Origin: Bacteroidales bacterium
GTDB taxonomy: Bacteria > Bacteroidota > Bacteroidia > Bacteroidales > UBA932
Length of the DNA: 64,000 bases
Assembly (NCBI GenBank): GCA_017428725.1
Contig: JAFRQH010000022.1
Location: forward strand, 107,143-171,142
Reading direction: 5' to 3'
The notes beneath the pieces are model-generated. The model was not told the origin of the DNA. It did not search any database and was given only the letters and a program-made list of their open reading frames with translations. The translations under genes and the position numbers were made by a program. Below are positions 38,344-47,380 of this stretch, piece after piece; the stretch's first letter is position 1; every line of letters begins with the position of its first letter.

Positions 38344-39885
38344 CTCCTCCTTCGTCAGCTCCCGCTGCCCCCTGACATAGTCCTGGGCGAGCTGGTGGAA
38401 CCAGGCGACCATCTCCGCGTGTTCGGGCTGGTCCACGAGGTTCACGAGCTCGTGCGGGTCGTTGACCTCGTCGATCAGCATCCTGCCGGCGCCGGCGCCG
38501 AAGTATTCGGCATAGCGCCAGCGTTCGATGCGGATGCCCACGCCGGTCACCCCCTTGCCGTGGTTGTCCCAGACGGTATACGCCGGCTTGTCGAATTCGG
38601 CCTCCGGGTCATTGAGCAGCCGGGCGAAGCTGGTCCCCTCCAGGCCCGGGTTCTCCGGCAGGCCGCAGAGTTCGATCAGGGTGGGGTAGATGTCGAGGTT
38701 CTCGGTGATGCGGTACGTGACCTTGCCGTTGGCCCTGGCGCGCGGGTCCACGACCACCAGCGGCGTGTTGGTACCCTCCTCCCAGAGCGAGCCGGCCTTG
38801 GACCACTTGCCCTTCTCGCCCATCTGCATCCCGTGGTCCACGCAAAAGACGATGATGGTGTTGTCCGCGAGTCCCTCTTCGTCCAGGGCGGCGATCAGCC
38901 GGCCCACGTTCCAGTCCACATAGCTGATGCACGCCCAATAGGCGCGCAGGGCTTCCTTTGCCTCTTCGGGCGAGCAGCGCCGGTTGATGAAGACGTCGGC
39001 ATTGATCTCGCGGATCGACCCGGCGGGGAAGCCGCGCGGGATCATCGGCCAGGAGCAGAAGTCCTCGGCCAGGGGGACGTCCACGTCCTTGTAGAGGTCG
39101 AAGAAGCGTTGCGGGCAGAGGAAGGGGGAGTGGGGCTTGGAGTAGCCGCAGGCGATGAAGAAGGGCTCTCCCTTCTTCTTGGCAGCCTCGCGGATGAAGC
39201 CGATGGCCTTGTCGGTGTTCTCCTCCTCGCTGATATAGCGCGTCTCGTCGGGCCCCCAGCGGTCGGAGTCCGGGCCGTGGCCGACGAGGTACTCGTCCCC
39301 GGGGCCCATGATGCGGACGCCGTTGTACTTGATGAGCTTGGCTCCGCCGCCGCGGCTCTCGACCCACTGGCGGTGCTCCTCTTCGGAGACATAGGAGGGC
39401 TTGAAATCACCCACGCCCGTGTTGCGCCGGCGCTCCCAGCCGCCGAAGTCCCAGGCGTCGGTGTCTTCGATGCCGGAGTGGAAGATCTTGCCGGCGACGT
39501 AGGTCGTGTAGCCGTTCTCCTTGAAGTACATCGGCAGGCTGTGCCACTCCGGATGGTCGGCTCCCCACCAGGGGGAGTTGTTGTAGATGCGGGTGGAGAC
39601 GGGGCGGTGTCCGGAGAGCAGCGAAGTGCGGGACGGGCCTGAGAGGGGATACTGGCAGTAGTTGTGCTGGAAGAGCACGCCGCGGCCCGCCAGGGCGTCC
39701 AGGTTGGGCGTGTGCATCTGCGGGGTGCCGTAGACCTTCCAGTCGGTGCGCATATCGTCCGACATGATGAACAGGACATTCATCCGGGGCTGCTGCTTGG
39801 CCTTGCGGGGCACTTTGGGCTCCGCGCCCTGGACCGCCGCCGCTCCGGCGAGCAGCCCCAGGGAAATGGGAATGATTTTTTTCAT
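38329..39885 (-). CDS. Secreted sulfatase (iduronate-2-sulfatase-like, Ser-type)
   Basis: A 518-residue sulfatase with a signal peptide (MKKIIPISLGLLAGAAAVQG). The N-terminal metal site MSDDMRTDW and the active-site signature SGPSRTSLLSG are present. The formylglycine precursor is serine (S-G-P-S-R), so activity needs the anaerobic maturase anSME. VDHGMQMGEKGKWSK and the metal residues downstream match the alkaline-phosphatase-type fold; MFxCQ motifs resemble iduronate-2-sulfatase-like members. It probably removes sulfate from a polysaccharide in the periplasm. It is transcribed from a TAACTTTG box (39909-39916, minus) opposite to the CE15-GH78-CE7 operon. Confidence 0.92.
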   Translation of the reverse strand: MKKIIPISLGLLAGAAAVQGAEPKVPRKAKQQPRMNVLFIMSDDMRTDWKVYGTPQMHTPNLDALAGRGVLFQHNYCQYPLSGPSRTSLLSGHRPVSTRIYNNSPWWGADHPEWHSLPMYFKENGYTTYVAGKIFHSGIEDTDAWDFGGWERRRNTGVGDFKPSYVSEEEHRQWVESRGGGAKLIKYNGVRIMGPGDEYLVGHGPDSDRWGPDETRYISEEENTDKAIGFIREAAKKKGEPFFIACGYSKPHSPFLCPQRFFDLYKDVDVPLAEDFCSWPMIPRGFPAGSIREINADVFINRRCSPEEAKEALRAYWACISYVDWNVGRLIAALDEEGLADNTIIVFCVDHGMQMGEKGKWSKAGSLWEEGTNTPLVVVDPRARANGKVTYRITENLDIYPTLIELCGLPENPGLEGTSFARLLNDPEAEFDKPAYTVWDNHGKGVTGVGIRIERWRYAEYFGAGAGRMLIDEVNDPHELVNLVDQPEHAEMVAWFHQLAQDYVRGQRELTKEEAGIR

Positions 39886-39908
39886 TCGTAAAGGTTCGTT
39901 GGTTTTCC

Positions 39909-39948
39909 CAAAGTTAGGATTTTTTAAGGGAAAATATGCTTATCTTTA
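39909..39948. promoter_or_regulatory. Divergent promoters, sulfatase / CE15 operon
   Basis: Minus-strand box TAACTTTG (plus CAAAGTTA, 39909-39916) precedes the sulfatase by 23 nt; plus-strand TATCTTTA (39941-39948), a one-base deviation from TAnnTTTG, precedes the CE15 gene by 32 nt. The boxes are 24 bp apart. Confidence 0.55.
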
Positions 39949-39980
39949 CACAACTAATTGACCAATTTATCCAACCAATC

Positions 39981-41270
39981 ATGAGGAAAATCGTTGTTCT
40001 GCTCTGCTGCGCCCTGCTCGGTGTTGCTGCAGCGAGTGCCCAGGACCGCGACGTGGTCGCGGGCATCCCGGTGAATTATGATGAGACCAAAGTCGGCGAT
40101 TACAAGCTGGGCTTGCCGGATCCGCTGACCTTCAACAACGGCAAGCCTGTCAAGAACGCCCGCCAGTGGAAGAAGCGCCGGGCGGAGATCGTGAAGCTCT
40201 TCGAGGAGAACCAGTATGGCAAGTGGCCCGCCAAGAAGCCCGCGCTGCGTTACGACGTGCAGCAGGACCTCGGCTTCGACGGGACGGCCGTCCGCAAGCA
40301 GATCACGCTCTACTTTACTGAATTCAACGACGGACCGCGCGTGGACGTGCTGCTCTACCTGCCCAAGGATGCCGCAGGGCCGACCCCGATCCTGCTCAAC
40401 CTCAATTTCTCCCAGAACAACCTTGCGGTGAGCGACCCGGGCGTGAAACCCGGCCGCCGCTGGGACCCCAAGACCCGGACGATGTCCGAGATGCCCGCGA
40501 TGCAGATGCCGGGCGGCATGCGTTTCGGGATGGATGCCACCATCAAGACCTACCTCAAGGAGGGTTTCGGCTTCGCGACGCTCTGCTATACCGACATCAC
40601 CCCGGACTTCGAGGACAATGACGAACTGGGCCTGCGCGGCCTCTACCATACGCCTGGCGCGCCCCGTGCGGACAACGACTGGGGCAGCATCAGCGCGTGG
40701 GCGATGGGCGTGAGCCGCCTGATGGACTATTTCGAGAAAGATCCCGACGTGGATGCCACGCGCGTGGCCCTCACGGGCTGCTCCCGCCTCGGCAAGACCA
40801 CGATCTGGACGGGCGCCATCGAGCCGCGCATCAAGGTCGTGATGCCGAGCTGCTCGGGCGAGGGCGGTGCGGCCATCAGCCGCCGCAACTACGGCGAGAC
40901 GGTGGCGCACCTGGCCGAGAAGACCCGCTTCCCGTACCAGTTCTGCCCCAAGTACGGCTACTGGGGGGACAAGGTCCACGAGATGCCGGTGGACGCGCAT
41001 ATGCTCGTGGCGCTGATCGCGCCGCGTCCGCTGCTGCTCCAGACCGGCTCCACGGACATCTGGTCCGACCCCAAGGGCGAGTGGCTCGCCCTGGTGGAGG
41101 GCCGCAAGGTCTACCAGCTGCTCGGCCAGGACGTCCCGACGGCCGATGAAATGCCCGCCCCTGACCAGCCCTACTACACGACCCTCGGCTACGTGATGCA
41201 CGAGGGCGGCCACGGCATCATGCCGCAGGACTGGACCTATTATCTCGAATTCATGAAACGACACCTTTAG
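39981..41270 (+). CDS. Glucuronoyl esterase-like carbohydrate esterase (CE15)
   Basis: The start is ATG 39981, which begins a signal peptide (MRKIVVLLCCALLGVAAASAQ); the frame is open a little further upstream. The 429-residue protein has the CE15 nucleophile motif GCSRLGK (S268), a candidate acidic residue in SGEGG (E294) and histidine in HEGGHG (407/411). CE15 enzymes hydrolyse ester bonds of 4-O-methyl-glucuronic acid in plant cell walls. It is followed 15 nt later by a rhamnosidase and then a CE7 esterase, consistent with breakdown of an acidic, rhamnose- and acetyl-bearing polysaccharide. Confidence 0.88.
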   Translation: MRKIVVLLCCALLGVAAASAQDRDVVAGIPVNYDETKVGDYKLGLPDPLTFNNGKPVKNARQWKKRRAEIVKLFEENQYGKWPAKKPALRYDVQQDLGFDGTAVRKQITLYFTEFNDGPRVDVLLYLPKDAAGPTPILLNLNFSQNNLAVSDPGVKPGRRWDPKTRTMSEMPAMQMPGGMRFGMDATIKTYLKEGFGFATLCYTDITPDFEDNDELGLRGLYHTPGAPRADNDWGSISAWAMGVSRLMDYFEKDPDVDATRVALTGCSRLGKTTIWTGAIEPRIKVVMPSCSGEGGAAISRRNYGETVAHLAEKTRFPYQFCPKYGYWGDKVHEMPVDAHMLVALIAPRPLLLQTGSTDIWSDPKGEWLALVEGRKVYQLLGQDVPTADEMPAPDQPYYTTLGYVMHEGGHGIMPQDWTYYLEFMKRHL

Positions 41271-41285
41271 TCCCGGCTCCCAAAA

Positions 41286-44200
41286 ATGAAGAAGATTTGC
41301 TTGTTTGCGCTCGGCCTGCTGCTGGCGGCCAACGCTTTCGCCGCGACGCAGATCGTGAACCTGCGCACCGAGGCGATGGATACCCCGCTGGGCCTCGACG
41401 AGGCGCACCCGTATTTCAGCTGGCAGATGCGTTCCGACCGCATCGGCGCCCTGCAGCGCGCCTACCGCGTGCTGGTGGCGGCCGGAGCGGACAACCTCAA
41501 GGCCGGCAACTATGTCTATGACTCCGGGATGGTCCGCTCCGACGCATCCCTCAACATCCCGTATGAGGGTGCATCCCTGCGCGGCTCCACCCGCTACTTC
41601 TGGAAAGTCCAGGTCTGGGACCAGGACAATGCGATGACCGAGTCCGAGCCTACCTGGTTCGAAACCGGCCTGATGGGTACCGGCTGGAGCCGGGCCCAGT
41701 GGATCGGGTCGGAGGAGATCGGCGTCTCCCGGTACCGCACCTTCTTCGACATCGACTACGACGTGCAGATCCCCCAGGGGAGCAGCCGCGCCGTCTTCGC
41801 CTACAGCGTCCAGGACGAGAAGAACTGGATCACCGCGGAGCTGAACGTCAAGGACAGCCCGAAGTTCATCATCGACTACGCCGTGGAGGGTGACATCCGC
41901 CATCTTTCCACCATCGACATCTCGGAGATCGTGACCGAAGCGACGAAGCACGAACCCCATCACGTCCTGCTGCAGGTCAGCACGCCTGGCTATCACCTGA
42001 AGTCCAACCTGGTCGTCTTCATCGACGGGAAAGTCCTCCGTCCGACCGAAGGTGTCCCCGGTGGTCCGCGCCGCGAGAACGTCAGTTCCGGCAACCCGAC
42101 GATGATGGTGATCTCCCCGTATCCCAACGGAGAGTACATCTGCGACTGGGCGCGCCTGCATTCCATCGGATTCCGCCAGCCGCGCGGGGAGAAGGCCGTC
42201 TTCTCCGATATCGTGATCTCCGAGGAGAACTGGAACACGGTGCTATATACCGACCCGACCATCCGCCACGAGGTGACTGGCAACGGCCGCCTGCAGGTCT
42301 GGGAGCCCTACGGCCTGGTGTCCGCCCCGATGCTCCGCAAGAATGTCGAGCTCACCAAGCCGGTCAAGGATGCGCGCCTCTATGTGACCGCCCGCGGCAT
42401 CTATGAGTTCTACATCAACGGCCAGCGCGTCAGCAACGATTACTTCAACCCGGGCTGGACGGACTTCCGCTACCGGATCATGTACAACTCCTACGACATC
42501 ACCGGCATGCTGAAACCCGGTTCCAACGGTTTCGGCGCCATGCTCGGCGCCGGTTGGTACAGCGACCTCAACATCTTCACCTCCAATAACGTGGACCCGT
42601 ACGGGATCAAGCAGTCCCTGCTTGCCAAGATCCTCGTAACCTTCGAGGACGGCACCTGGCAGGTGATCGTGACCGACGGCAGCTGGAAGAAGTACGACCA
42701 CGGCCCCGTGACCCGCAACGGCTTCCAGTTCGGCGAAGACTACGACGCCCGCAAGGAAGTGGACGGCTGGAAGGAGGGCGGTTTCGACGACTCCGCCTGG
42801 GAGCCCGCCGACCTCTTCGAGCGTCCCGCCCCGACCGTGCAGATCCAGGCCTACGTGGGCCTGCCGATCCAGAACAACATCACGCTCGAGGCCGTCAGCG
42901 TGACCGAGCCTGTCAAGGGCACCTTCGTCTACGACTTCGGCCAGAACGTCATCGGCGTGCCGCGTCTGGAGGGAATGAAGGGCAAGGCCGGGCAGGTCGT
43001 CAACCTGCGCTACGGCGAGATGATCTATCCGGAGCGCATCCCCACCGAGCCCGTGGCTCCCTACACGATCGAGATGTACAAGGCCAAGAAGGGCCAGGTC
43101 TATGTCGAGAACTATCGCGGCGCCATCTCCATCGACAATTACACGATGCGTGGCAGCAAGGACGGCGAGACCTACCAGCCTGTCTTCACGGACCACGGCT
43201 TCCGCTACGTGTCCGTGACTGGCCTGGACAAGCCGCTCCCGATCTCCGCCGTCAAGGCCGTGGTGCTCGAGTCCATCGGCAACACCACCTCCGACTACGA
43301 GAGCTCCAATGCCGACATCAACCGCCTCTTCCAGAACATCCAGTGGGGCCAGCGCGACAACTTCCAGGCCGTGCCGACCGACTGCCCGCAGCGCGACGAG
43401 CGCCAGGGCTGGACGGGCGATGCGCAGGTCTTCGCCCGCACGGCGACCTACTTCAGCCCGTGGGTGGACAAGTTCTACGCCCGCTGGTTCTACTCGATGC
43501 GCGACAACCAGAACTACGATGGCAGTTACTTCAACTACTACCCGATCACGGGCCGTCCGCCTTACGGATTCGCCAACGACAATCCGGGCTGGATGGGTTG
43601 GATGGAAGCCGGCATCCTTGTGCCTTACCAGGTCTGGGAGCAGTATGGCGACCTCCGCGTCCTGCAGGACCACTGGGATTCGATGGAGCGTTATATGGAT
43701 TATCTGGAGCGCCAGGCCAACCCCGACGGGACGCAGGTATCTTCGGGCATCGGCGACCACCTCGCCATCGAACGCACCGACATCGGCCTGACCAATACGG
43801 CCTATTACGCCTATGACGCCTATATGATGTCCCGGATGGCCGAGGCCCTGGGCAAGACCCGCGAGGCGAGCAAGTACGCCGCCCTGCACGACAAGGTCAA
43901 GGCTGCGTTCGTGAAGAAGTACTACAACGCCGACGGCGTCTCCGTGGCCCCGTACGTGGCGTTCCGCTGGCCGGGTATGCCCGCGAACCCCAACGCCCCC
44001 AAGGACGGTGAGCTGGTCCCCGTGGGCACGCAGACCTCCTACGCCCTTCCGCTGCGTTTCGGCCTGCTGGACGGCGAGCTCCGCGACAAGGCGGTGGCCC
44101 ACTTGGTGGCCGACATCGAGAAACACGGCAATACGCTGACCACCGGCTTCATCGGTACGCCGTACCTCAACCTCGCCCTGTCGGAGAACGGTCGCGACGA

Positions 44201-44711
44201 CGTCGCCTACACGCTCTTCGAGCAGACCAAGTATCCTTCCTGGCTCTATCCTGTGCTGCAGGGCGCCACGACGATGTGGGAGCGCTGGAACTCCTACACC
44301 ATCGAGAACGGCTTCGGCCCCGTGGACATGAACTCCTTCAACCATTACGCCTACGGCGCCATCGGCGAGTGGATGTACTCCCACCAGCTGGGTATCCAGC
44401 GGGACGAGGACAAGCCCGCCTATAAGCACATCTTGCTGCAGCCCAAGGTCGGCGGCACGGAAACCTTCGCCAAGGGCGGTTTCGAGAGCCCCTACGGCCG
44501 CATCGAGGCCGGTTGGGAGAAGACGGCGGGCGGCTATGTCTACCGCGTCACCGTCCCGGCCAACACGACCGCTTCGCTGACCCTGCAGGCCGCCGGCATC
44601 GACCACGTCAAGGTCCTGAAGGGCGCTGAGGGCGTGGGTCCGTTCCGTGCGCTCAAGGGCCGGGTGCTCTGCGAGCTCCAGTCCGGAAGCTACGAATTCG
44701 AAGTGAAATGA
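41286..44711 (+). CDS. Alpha-L-rhamnosidase (GH78)
   Basis: A 1141-residue exported glycosidase with a signal peptide (MKKICLFALGLLLAANAFA). The N-terminal region holds beta-sandwich domains (LDEAHPYFSWQM, VYDSGMVRSD), and the (alpha/alpha)6 catalytic domain carries the GH78 signature DCPQRDERQGWTGD at 699-712 and GFIGTPYLNLALSENGR. It removes terminal alpha-L-rhamnose from plant or bacterial glycans. The length matches large Bacteroidetes GH78 enzymes. The stop overlaps the start of the CE7 esterase (ATGA). Confidence 0.95.
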   Translation: MKKICLFALGLLLAANAFAATQIVNLRTEAMDTPLGLDEAHPYFSWQMRSDRIGALQRAYRVLVAAGADNLKAGNYVYDSGMVRSDASLNIPYEGASLRGSTRYFWKVQVWDQDNAMTESEPTWFETGLMGTGWSRAQWIGSEEIGVSRYRTFFDIDYDVQIPQGSSRAVFAYSVQDEKNWITAELNVKDSPKFIIDYAVEGDIRHLSTIDISEIVTEATKHEPHHVLLQVSTPGYHLKSNLVVFIDGKVLRPTEGVPGGPRRENVSSGNPTMMVISPYPNGEYICDWARLHSIGFRQPRGEKAVFSDIVISEENWNTVLYTDPTIRHEVTGNGRLQVWEPYGLVSAPMLRKNVELTKPVKDARLYVTARGIYEFYINGQRVSNDYFNPGWTDFRYRIMYNSYDITGMLKPGSNGFGAMLGAGWYSDLNIFTSNNVDPYGIKQSLLAKILVTFEDGTWQVIVTDGSWKKYDHGPVTRNGFQFGEDYDARKEVDGWKEGGFDDSAWEPADLFERPAPTVQIQAYVGLPIQNNITLEAVSVTEPVKGTFVYDFGQNVIGVPRLEGMKGKAGQVVNLRYGEMIYPERIPTEPVAPYTIEMYKAKKGQVYVENYRGAISIDNYTMRGSKDGETYQPVFTDHGFRYVSVTGLDKPLPISAVKAVVLESIGNTTSDYESSNADINRLFQNIQWGQRDNFQAVPTDCPQRDERQGWTGDAQVFARTATYFSPWVDKFYARWFYSMRDNQNYDGSYFNYYPITGRPPYGFANDNPGWMGWMEAGILVPYQVWEQYGDLRVLQDHWDSMERYMDYLERQANPDGTQVSSGIGDHLAIERTDIGLTNTAYYAYDAYMMSRMAEALGKTREASKYAALHDKVKAAFVKKYYNADGVSVAPYVAFRWPGMPANPNAPKDGELVPVGTQTSYALPLRFGLLDGELRDKAVAHLVADIEKHGNTLTTGFIGTPYLNLALSENGRDDVAYTLFEQTKYPSWLYPVLQGATTMWERWNSYTIENGFGPVDMNSFNHYAYGAIGEWMYSHQLGIQRDEDKPAYKHILLQPKVGGTETFAKGGFESPYGRIEAGWEKTAGGYVYRVTVPANTTASLTLQAAGIDHVKVLKGAEGVGPFRALKGRVLCELQSGSYEFEVK

Positions 44712-46015
44712 TGCTCAGGAAACTTTTTGCGGCTGCCAGTCTCTTTCTGGCAGCCGCTTTCTTTGCCAGTGCCCAGTTCTACTCGGACTGGAGCTGGTTC
44801 TCCGTCCCCGACCACGCCGACTGGACGTACCAGGTCGGCGAGCAGGCCACCGTCGAGGTCTTCCTCTCCAAATACGGCATCCCGCAGGACGGGACGCTGA
44901 CCTTCACCGTCTCGGACGACCTGATGGCGCCCGACACGGAGGGGACGGCCGAGCTGAGTGGCGGCCGGGCGCGGATCCCCGTGGGGACGCGCCGCAGCCC
45001 CGGATTCCGCAACGTGCAGATCCGCTATGCCGAGGGGGAGAATGCCACCCAGACACGCATCAAACTGGGATTCACGCCGGAGCAGATCCGGCCTGTGGTT
45101 GCACTGCCCGATGATTTCAATGCCTTCTGGCAGCGGGAGATCGCCGCGATGGAAGCCCGGCCGCTGCGCGTCCGGGAGATTCCGCAGCCTGCGCGTAACA
45201 CCGCCACCGAAGACTGTACCCTGGTGCACGTGGCGGTGGACGACGACCACGGCGTCTACGGCTATCTGTATGTCCCCCGGGACGTGGCCCCGCGCAGCTG
45301 CCCGATCGTGATCTTCCCGCCGGGGGCGGGGGTCAACACCATCATCGTCCCGGGCTGGCACCGTTACTACACGGAGCGTAAGTTCATCCGTTTCGTGATC
45401 GAGATCCACGGCCTGGATCCGCGTTCGGACGTGCAGGTGTTCCGCGATGCGGGCCGCCGGCTGGAGAGCGGCAACGGCGCCGGGTACCTCGGCAATGGGA
45501 TCGAGTCCCGCGAGGACTACTATATGAAGAACGTCTATCTGGCGATGGTCCGGATGACCGACTACCTCACGACGCTCCCGCAGTGGGACGGCCGGAACGT
45601 GGTCGTGAAAGGCGGCAGCCAGGGCGGAGCGTTGAGCCTCGTGGCGGCCGGCCTGGACCCGCGCGTGACGGTCTGCATCGCAGACCACCCCGCACTTGCC
45701 GACATGGCCGCCTATGCCGTGCCCGGCCACACCGGCGGGTACCCGCATTTCAACCGCCAGCCCGGCATCCTCACGCCGGCGGCGGTGGAGACCCTTGCGT
45801 ACTATGACGTGGTCAATTTCGCCCGGCAGATCAAGGTGCCGGTGCAGATGTCCTTCGGCTACAACGACGACGTCTGTCCGCCCACGACTTCCTTCGGTGT
45901 GTGGAACAGCCTGGACTGCCCGAAGTCGCTGCTGCTGACCCCGATCAACGAGCACTGGGCCTCGGAGACGACGGAAGCCGCCCATTGCACCTGGCTGGAC
46001 GGCTTCCTGAAATAG
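44708..46015 (+). CDS. Acetyl-xylan esterase-type carbohydrate esterase (CE7/AXE1)
   Basis: A 435-residue exported esterase (signal peptide LRKLFAAASLFLAAAFFASA). The catalytic Ser is S304 in KGGSQGGA, the Asp lies in GYNDDVCPP and the His in INEHWASE, the CE7 pattern. CE7 enzymes remove acetyl groups from oligosaccharides. ATG 44708 overlaps the rhamnosidase stop (ATGA); ATG 44711 is the next codon. An 11-bp perfect hairpin lies inside the signal-peptide codons (44729-44757), which may affect coupling. It converges on the M20 peptidase gene. Confidence 0.88.
   Translation: MMLRKLFAAASLFLAAAFFASAQFYSDWSWFSVPDHADWTYQVGEQATVEVFLSKYGIPQDGTLTFTVSDDLMAPDTEGTAELSGGRARIPVGTRRSPGFRNVQIRYAEGENATQTRIKLGFTPEQIRPVVALPDDFNAFWQREIAAMEARPLRVREIPQPARNTATEDCTLVHVAVDDDHGVYGYLYVPRDVAPRSCPIVIFPPGAGVNTIIVPGWHRYYTERKFIRFVIEIHGLDPRSDVQVFRDAGRRLESGNGAGYLGNGIESREDYYMKNVYLAMVRMTDYLTTLPQWDGRNVVVKGGSQGGALSLVAAGLDPRVTVCIADHPALADMAAYAVPGHTGGYPHFNRQPGILTPAAVETLAYYDVVNFARQIKVPVQMSFGYNDDVCPPTTSFGVWNSLDCPKSLLLTPINEHWASETTEAAHCTWLDGFLK
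44729..44757 (+). repeat. Terminator-like hairpin inside the CE7 signal-peptide codons
   Basis: GCGGCTGCCAG (44729-44739) and its perfect complement (44747-44757) flank TCTCTTT and are followed by TTTCTTT. The stem encodes the Ala-rich signal peptide core, so the palindrome could be a coding accident or an attenuator between rhamnosidase and esterase. Confidence 0.6.
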
Positions 46016-46026
46016 CCTGGCGGCGT

Positions 46027-47376
46027 CTACTGCCAGTATTCGTAGAACTTGGCGATGCTCTCCATCCCCCCGAAGAACTGCTTGAGCAGATAGCTCTCGT
46101 TGGGGGAGTGGATGGTGTCGCGCTCGAGCCCGAAGCCCATCAGCAGCGGGTCGATGCCGAGGATCTTCTGGATCTCGGCGAGGATGGCGATGGAGCCGCC
46201 GCCGCGGGCGGGCACGGGCTCCACGCCGTAGACCTCGGCGATGGCGCGGGATGCGGCCTGGTAGGCACTGGAACTGATCGGAATCAGGAAGCCATCTCCG
46301 CCCTCGCACTCCGTGACCTCCACCGTGACATACTTCGGTGCGATCTTGCGCAGATGCCGCGCGACGAGCCTGGTGATCTCGGCGCTGCGCTGGTTGGGGA
46401 CCAGGCGCATCGAGATCTTGGCGTGGGCCTCTGACGGGAGCACGGTCTTGGCGCCCGGACCCGTGTAGCCGCCCCAGATGCCGCAGACATCCAGGCAGGG
46501 GCGGATGCCCACGCGCTCGAGCGGCGTGTAGCCCTTCTCGCCGCGCAGCGCGCGGACGCCCAGGAACTCCTTGTATTCCTTCGGGTCGAACGGAGCCTTG
46601 CCGAGCAGCTTGCGGTCTGCCTTGGAGAGTTCGACGACCTTGTCGTAGAAGCCGGGCACGGCCACGCGCCCGTCCTCGCCGAGCAGCGAGGCGACCATCT
46701 CGCAGAGGACCTGGATGGGATTGGCGACCGTGCCGCCGAAGTGGCCGGAATGCAGGTCTTTGTTGGGTCCGGTCACCTTGATCTCCAGGTAGCTCAGACC
46801 GCGCATCCCGCAGTTGATGGACGGGATGTCCTCGCCGAGCATCGTGGTGTCGCTCACCAGGCACAGGTCGGCCTTGAGGAGCTTCTTGTGCGCCTTGATC
46901 CAGGCGGGCAGCGAAGGGCTGCTGATCTCTTCCTCGCCCTCGAAGAGGAACTTGACGTTGTGGCGGAGCTTGCCGCTCTGCAGCAGGTACTCGAAGGCCT
47001 TGATGTGCATGAAGAGCTGCCCCTTGTCGTCGTTGGCTCCGCGGCCCCGGATGGCGCCGTCGCGGACCTCCGGGTCGAACGGGTCGTGCGTCCACTTGTC
47101 CAGGGGCTCGACCGGCTGGACGTCGTAGTGGCCGTAGACGAGCACGGTGCGGGCCTTGGGGTCGATGATTTTTTGGCCGAAGACGACCGGATGGCCGGCG
47201 GTGTCGCAGACGCCGGCCTCGTCGGCGCCGGCTTCGAGCAGCAGGTGGGCGAGGGTCTCGGCGCAGAGGTACATGTCCTGTTTGTGCTCAGGCTTGGCGC
47301 TTACGGAGGGGATGCGCAGCAGCGAGAACAACTCCTCGAGGAAGCGTTCCCGGTTCTGTTCGATGTATTCTTTCAT
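46027..47376 (-). CDS. M20 family metallo-dipeptidase
   Basis: A 449-residue cytoplasmic dipeptidase of peptidase family M20. Zinc-site motifs YGHYDVQPVEP, GRGANDDKGQ, EGEEEISSPSL and a C-terminal LLMGFGLERDTIHSPNE are present, with an inserted dimerisation domain between. It hydrolyses dipeptides of broad specificity. It is the last gene of a minus-strand operon: it begins 4 nt after the unknown secreted protein. The overall context (DPP4-like peptidase, M20) is peptide use. Confidence 0.95.
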   Translation of the reverse strand: MKEYIEQNRERFLEELFSLLRIPSVSAKPEHKQDMYLCAETLAHLLLEAGADEAGVCDTAGHPVVFGQKIIDPKARTVLVYGHYDVQPVEPLDKWTHDPFDPEVRDGAIRGRGANDDKGQLFMHIKAFEYLLQSGKLRHNVKFLFEGEEEISSPSLPAWIKAHKKLLKADLCLVSDTTMLGEDIPSINCGMRGLSYLEIKVTGPNKDLHSGHFGGTVANPIQVLCEMVASLLGEDGRVAVPGFYDKVVELSKADRKLLGKAPFDPKEYKEFLGVRALRGEKGYTPLERVGIRPCLDVCGIWGGYTGPGAKTVLPSEAHAKISMRLVPNQRSAEITRLVARHLRKIAPKYVTVEVTECEGGDGFLIPISSSAYQAASRAIAEVYGVEPVPARGGGSIAILAEIQKILGIDPLLMGFGLERDTIHSPNESYLLKQFFGGMESIAKFYEYWQ

Positions 47377-47380
47377 ATGC

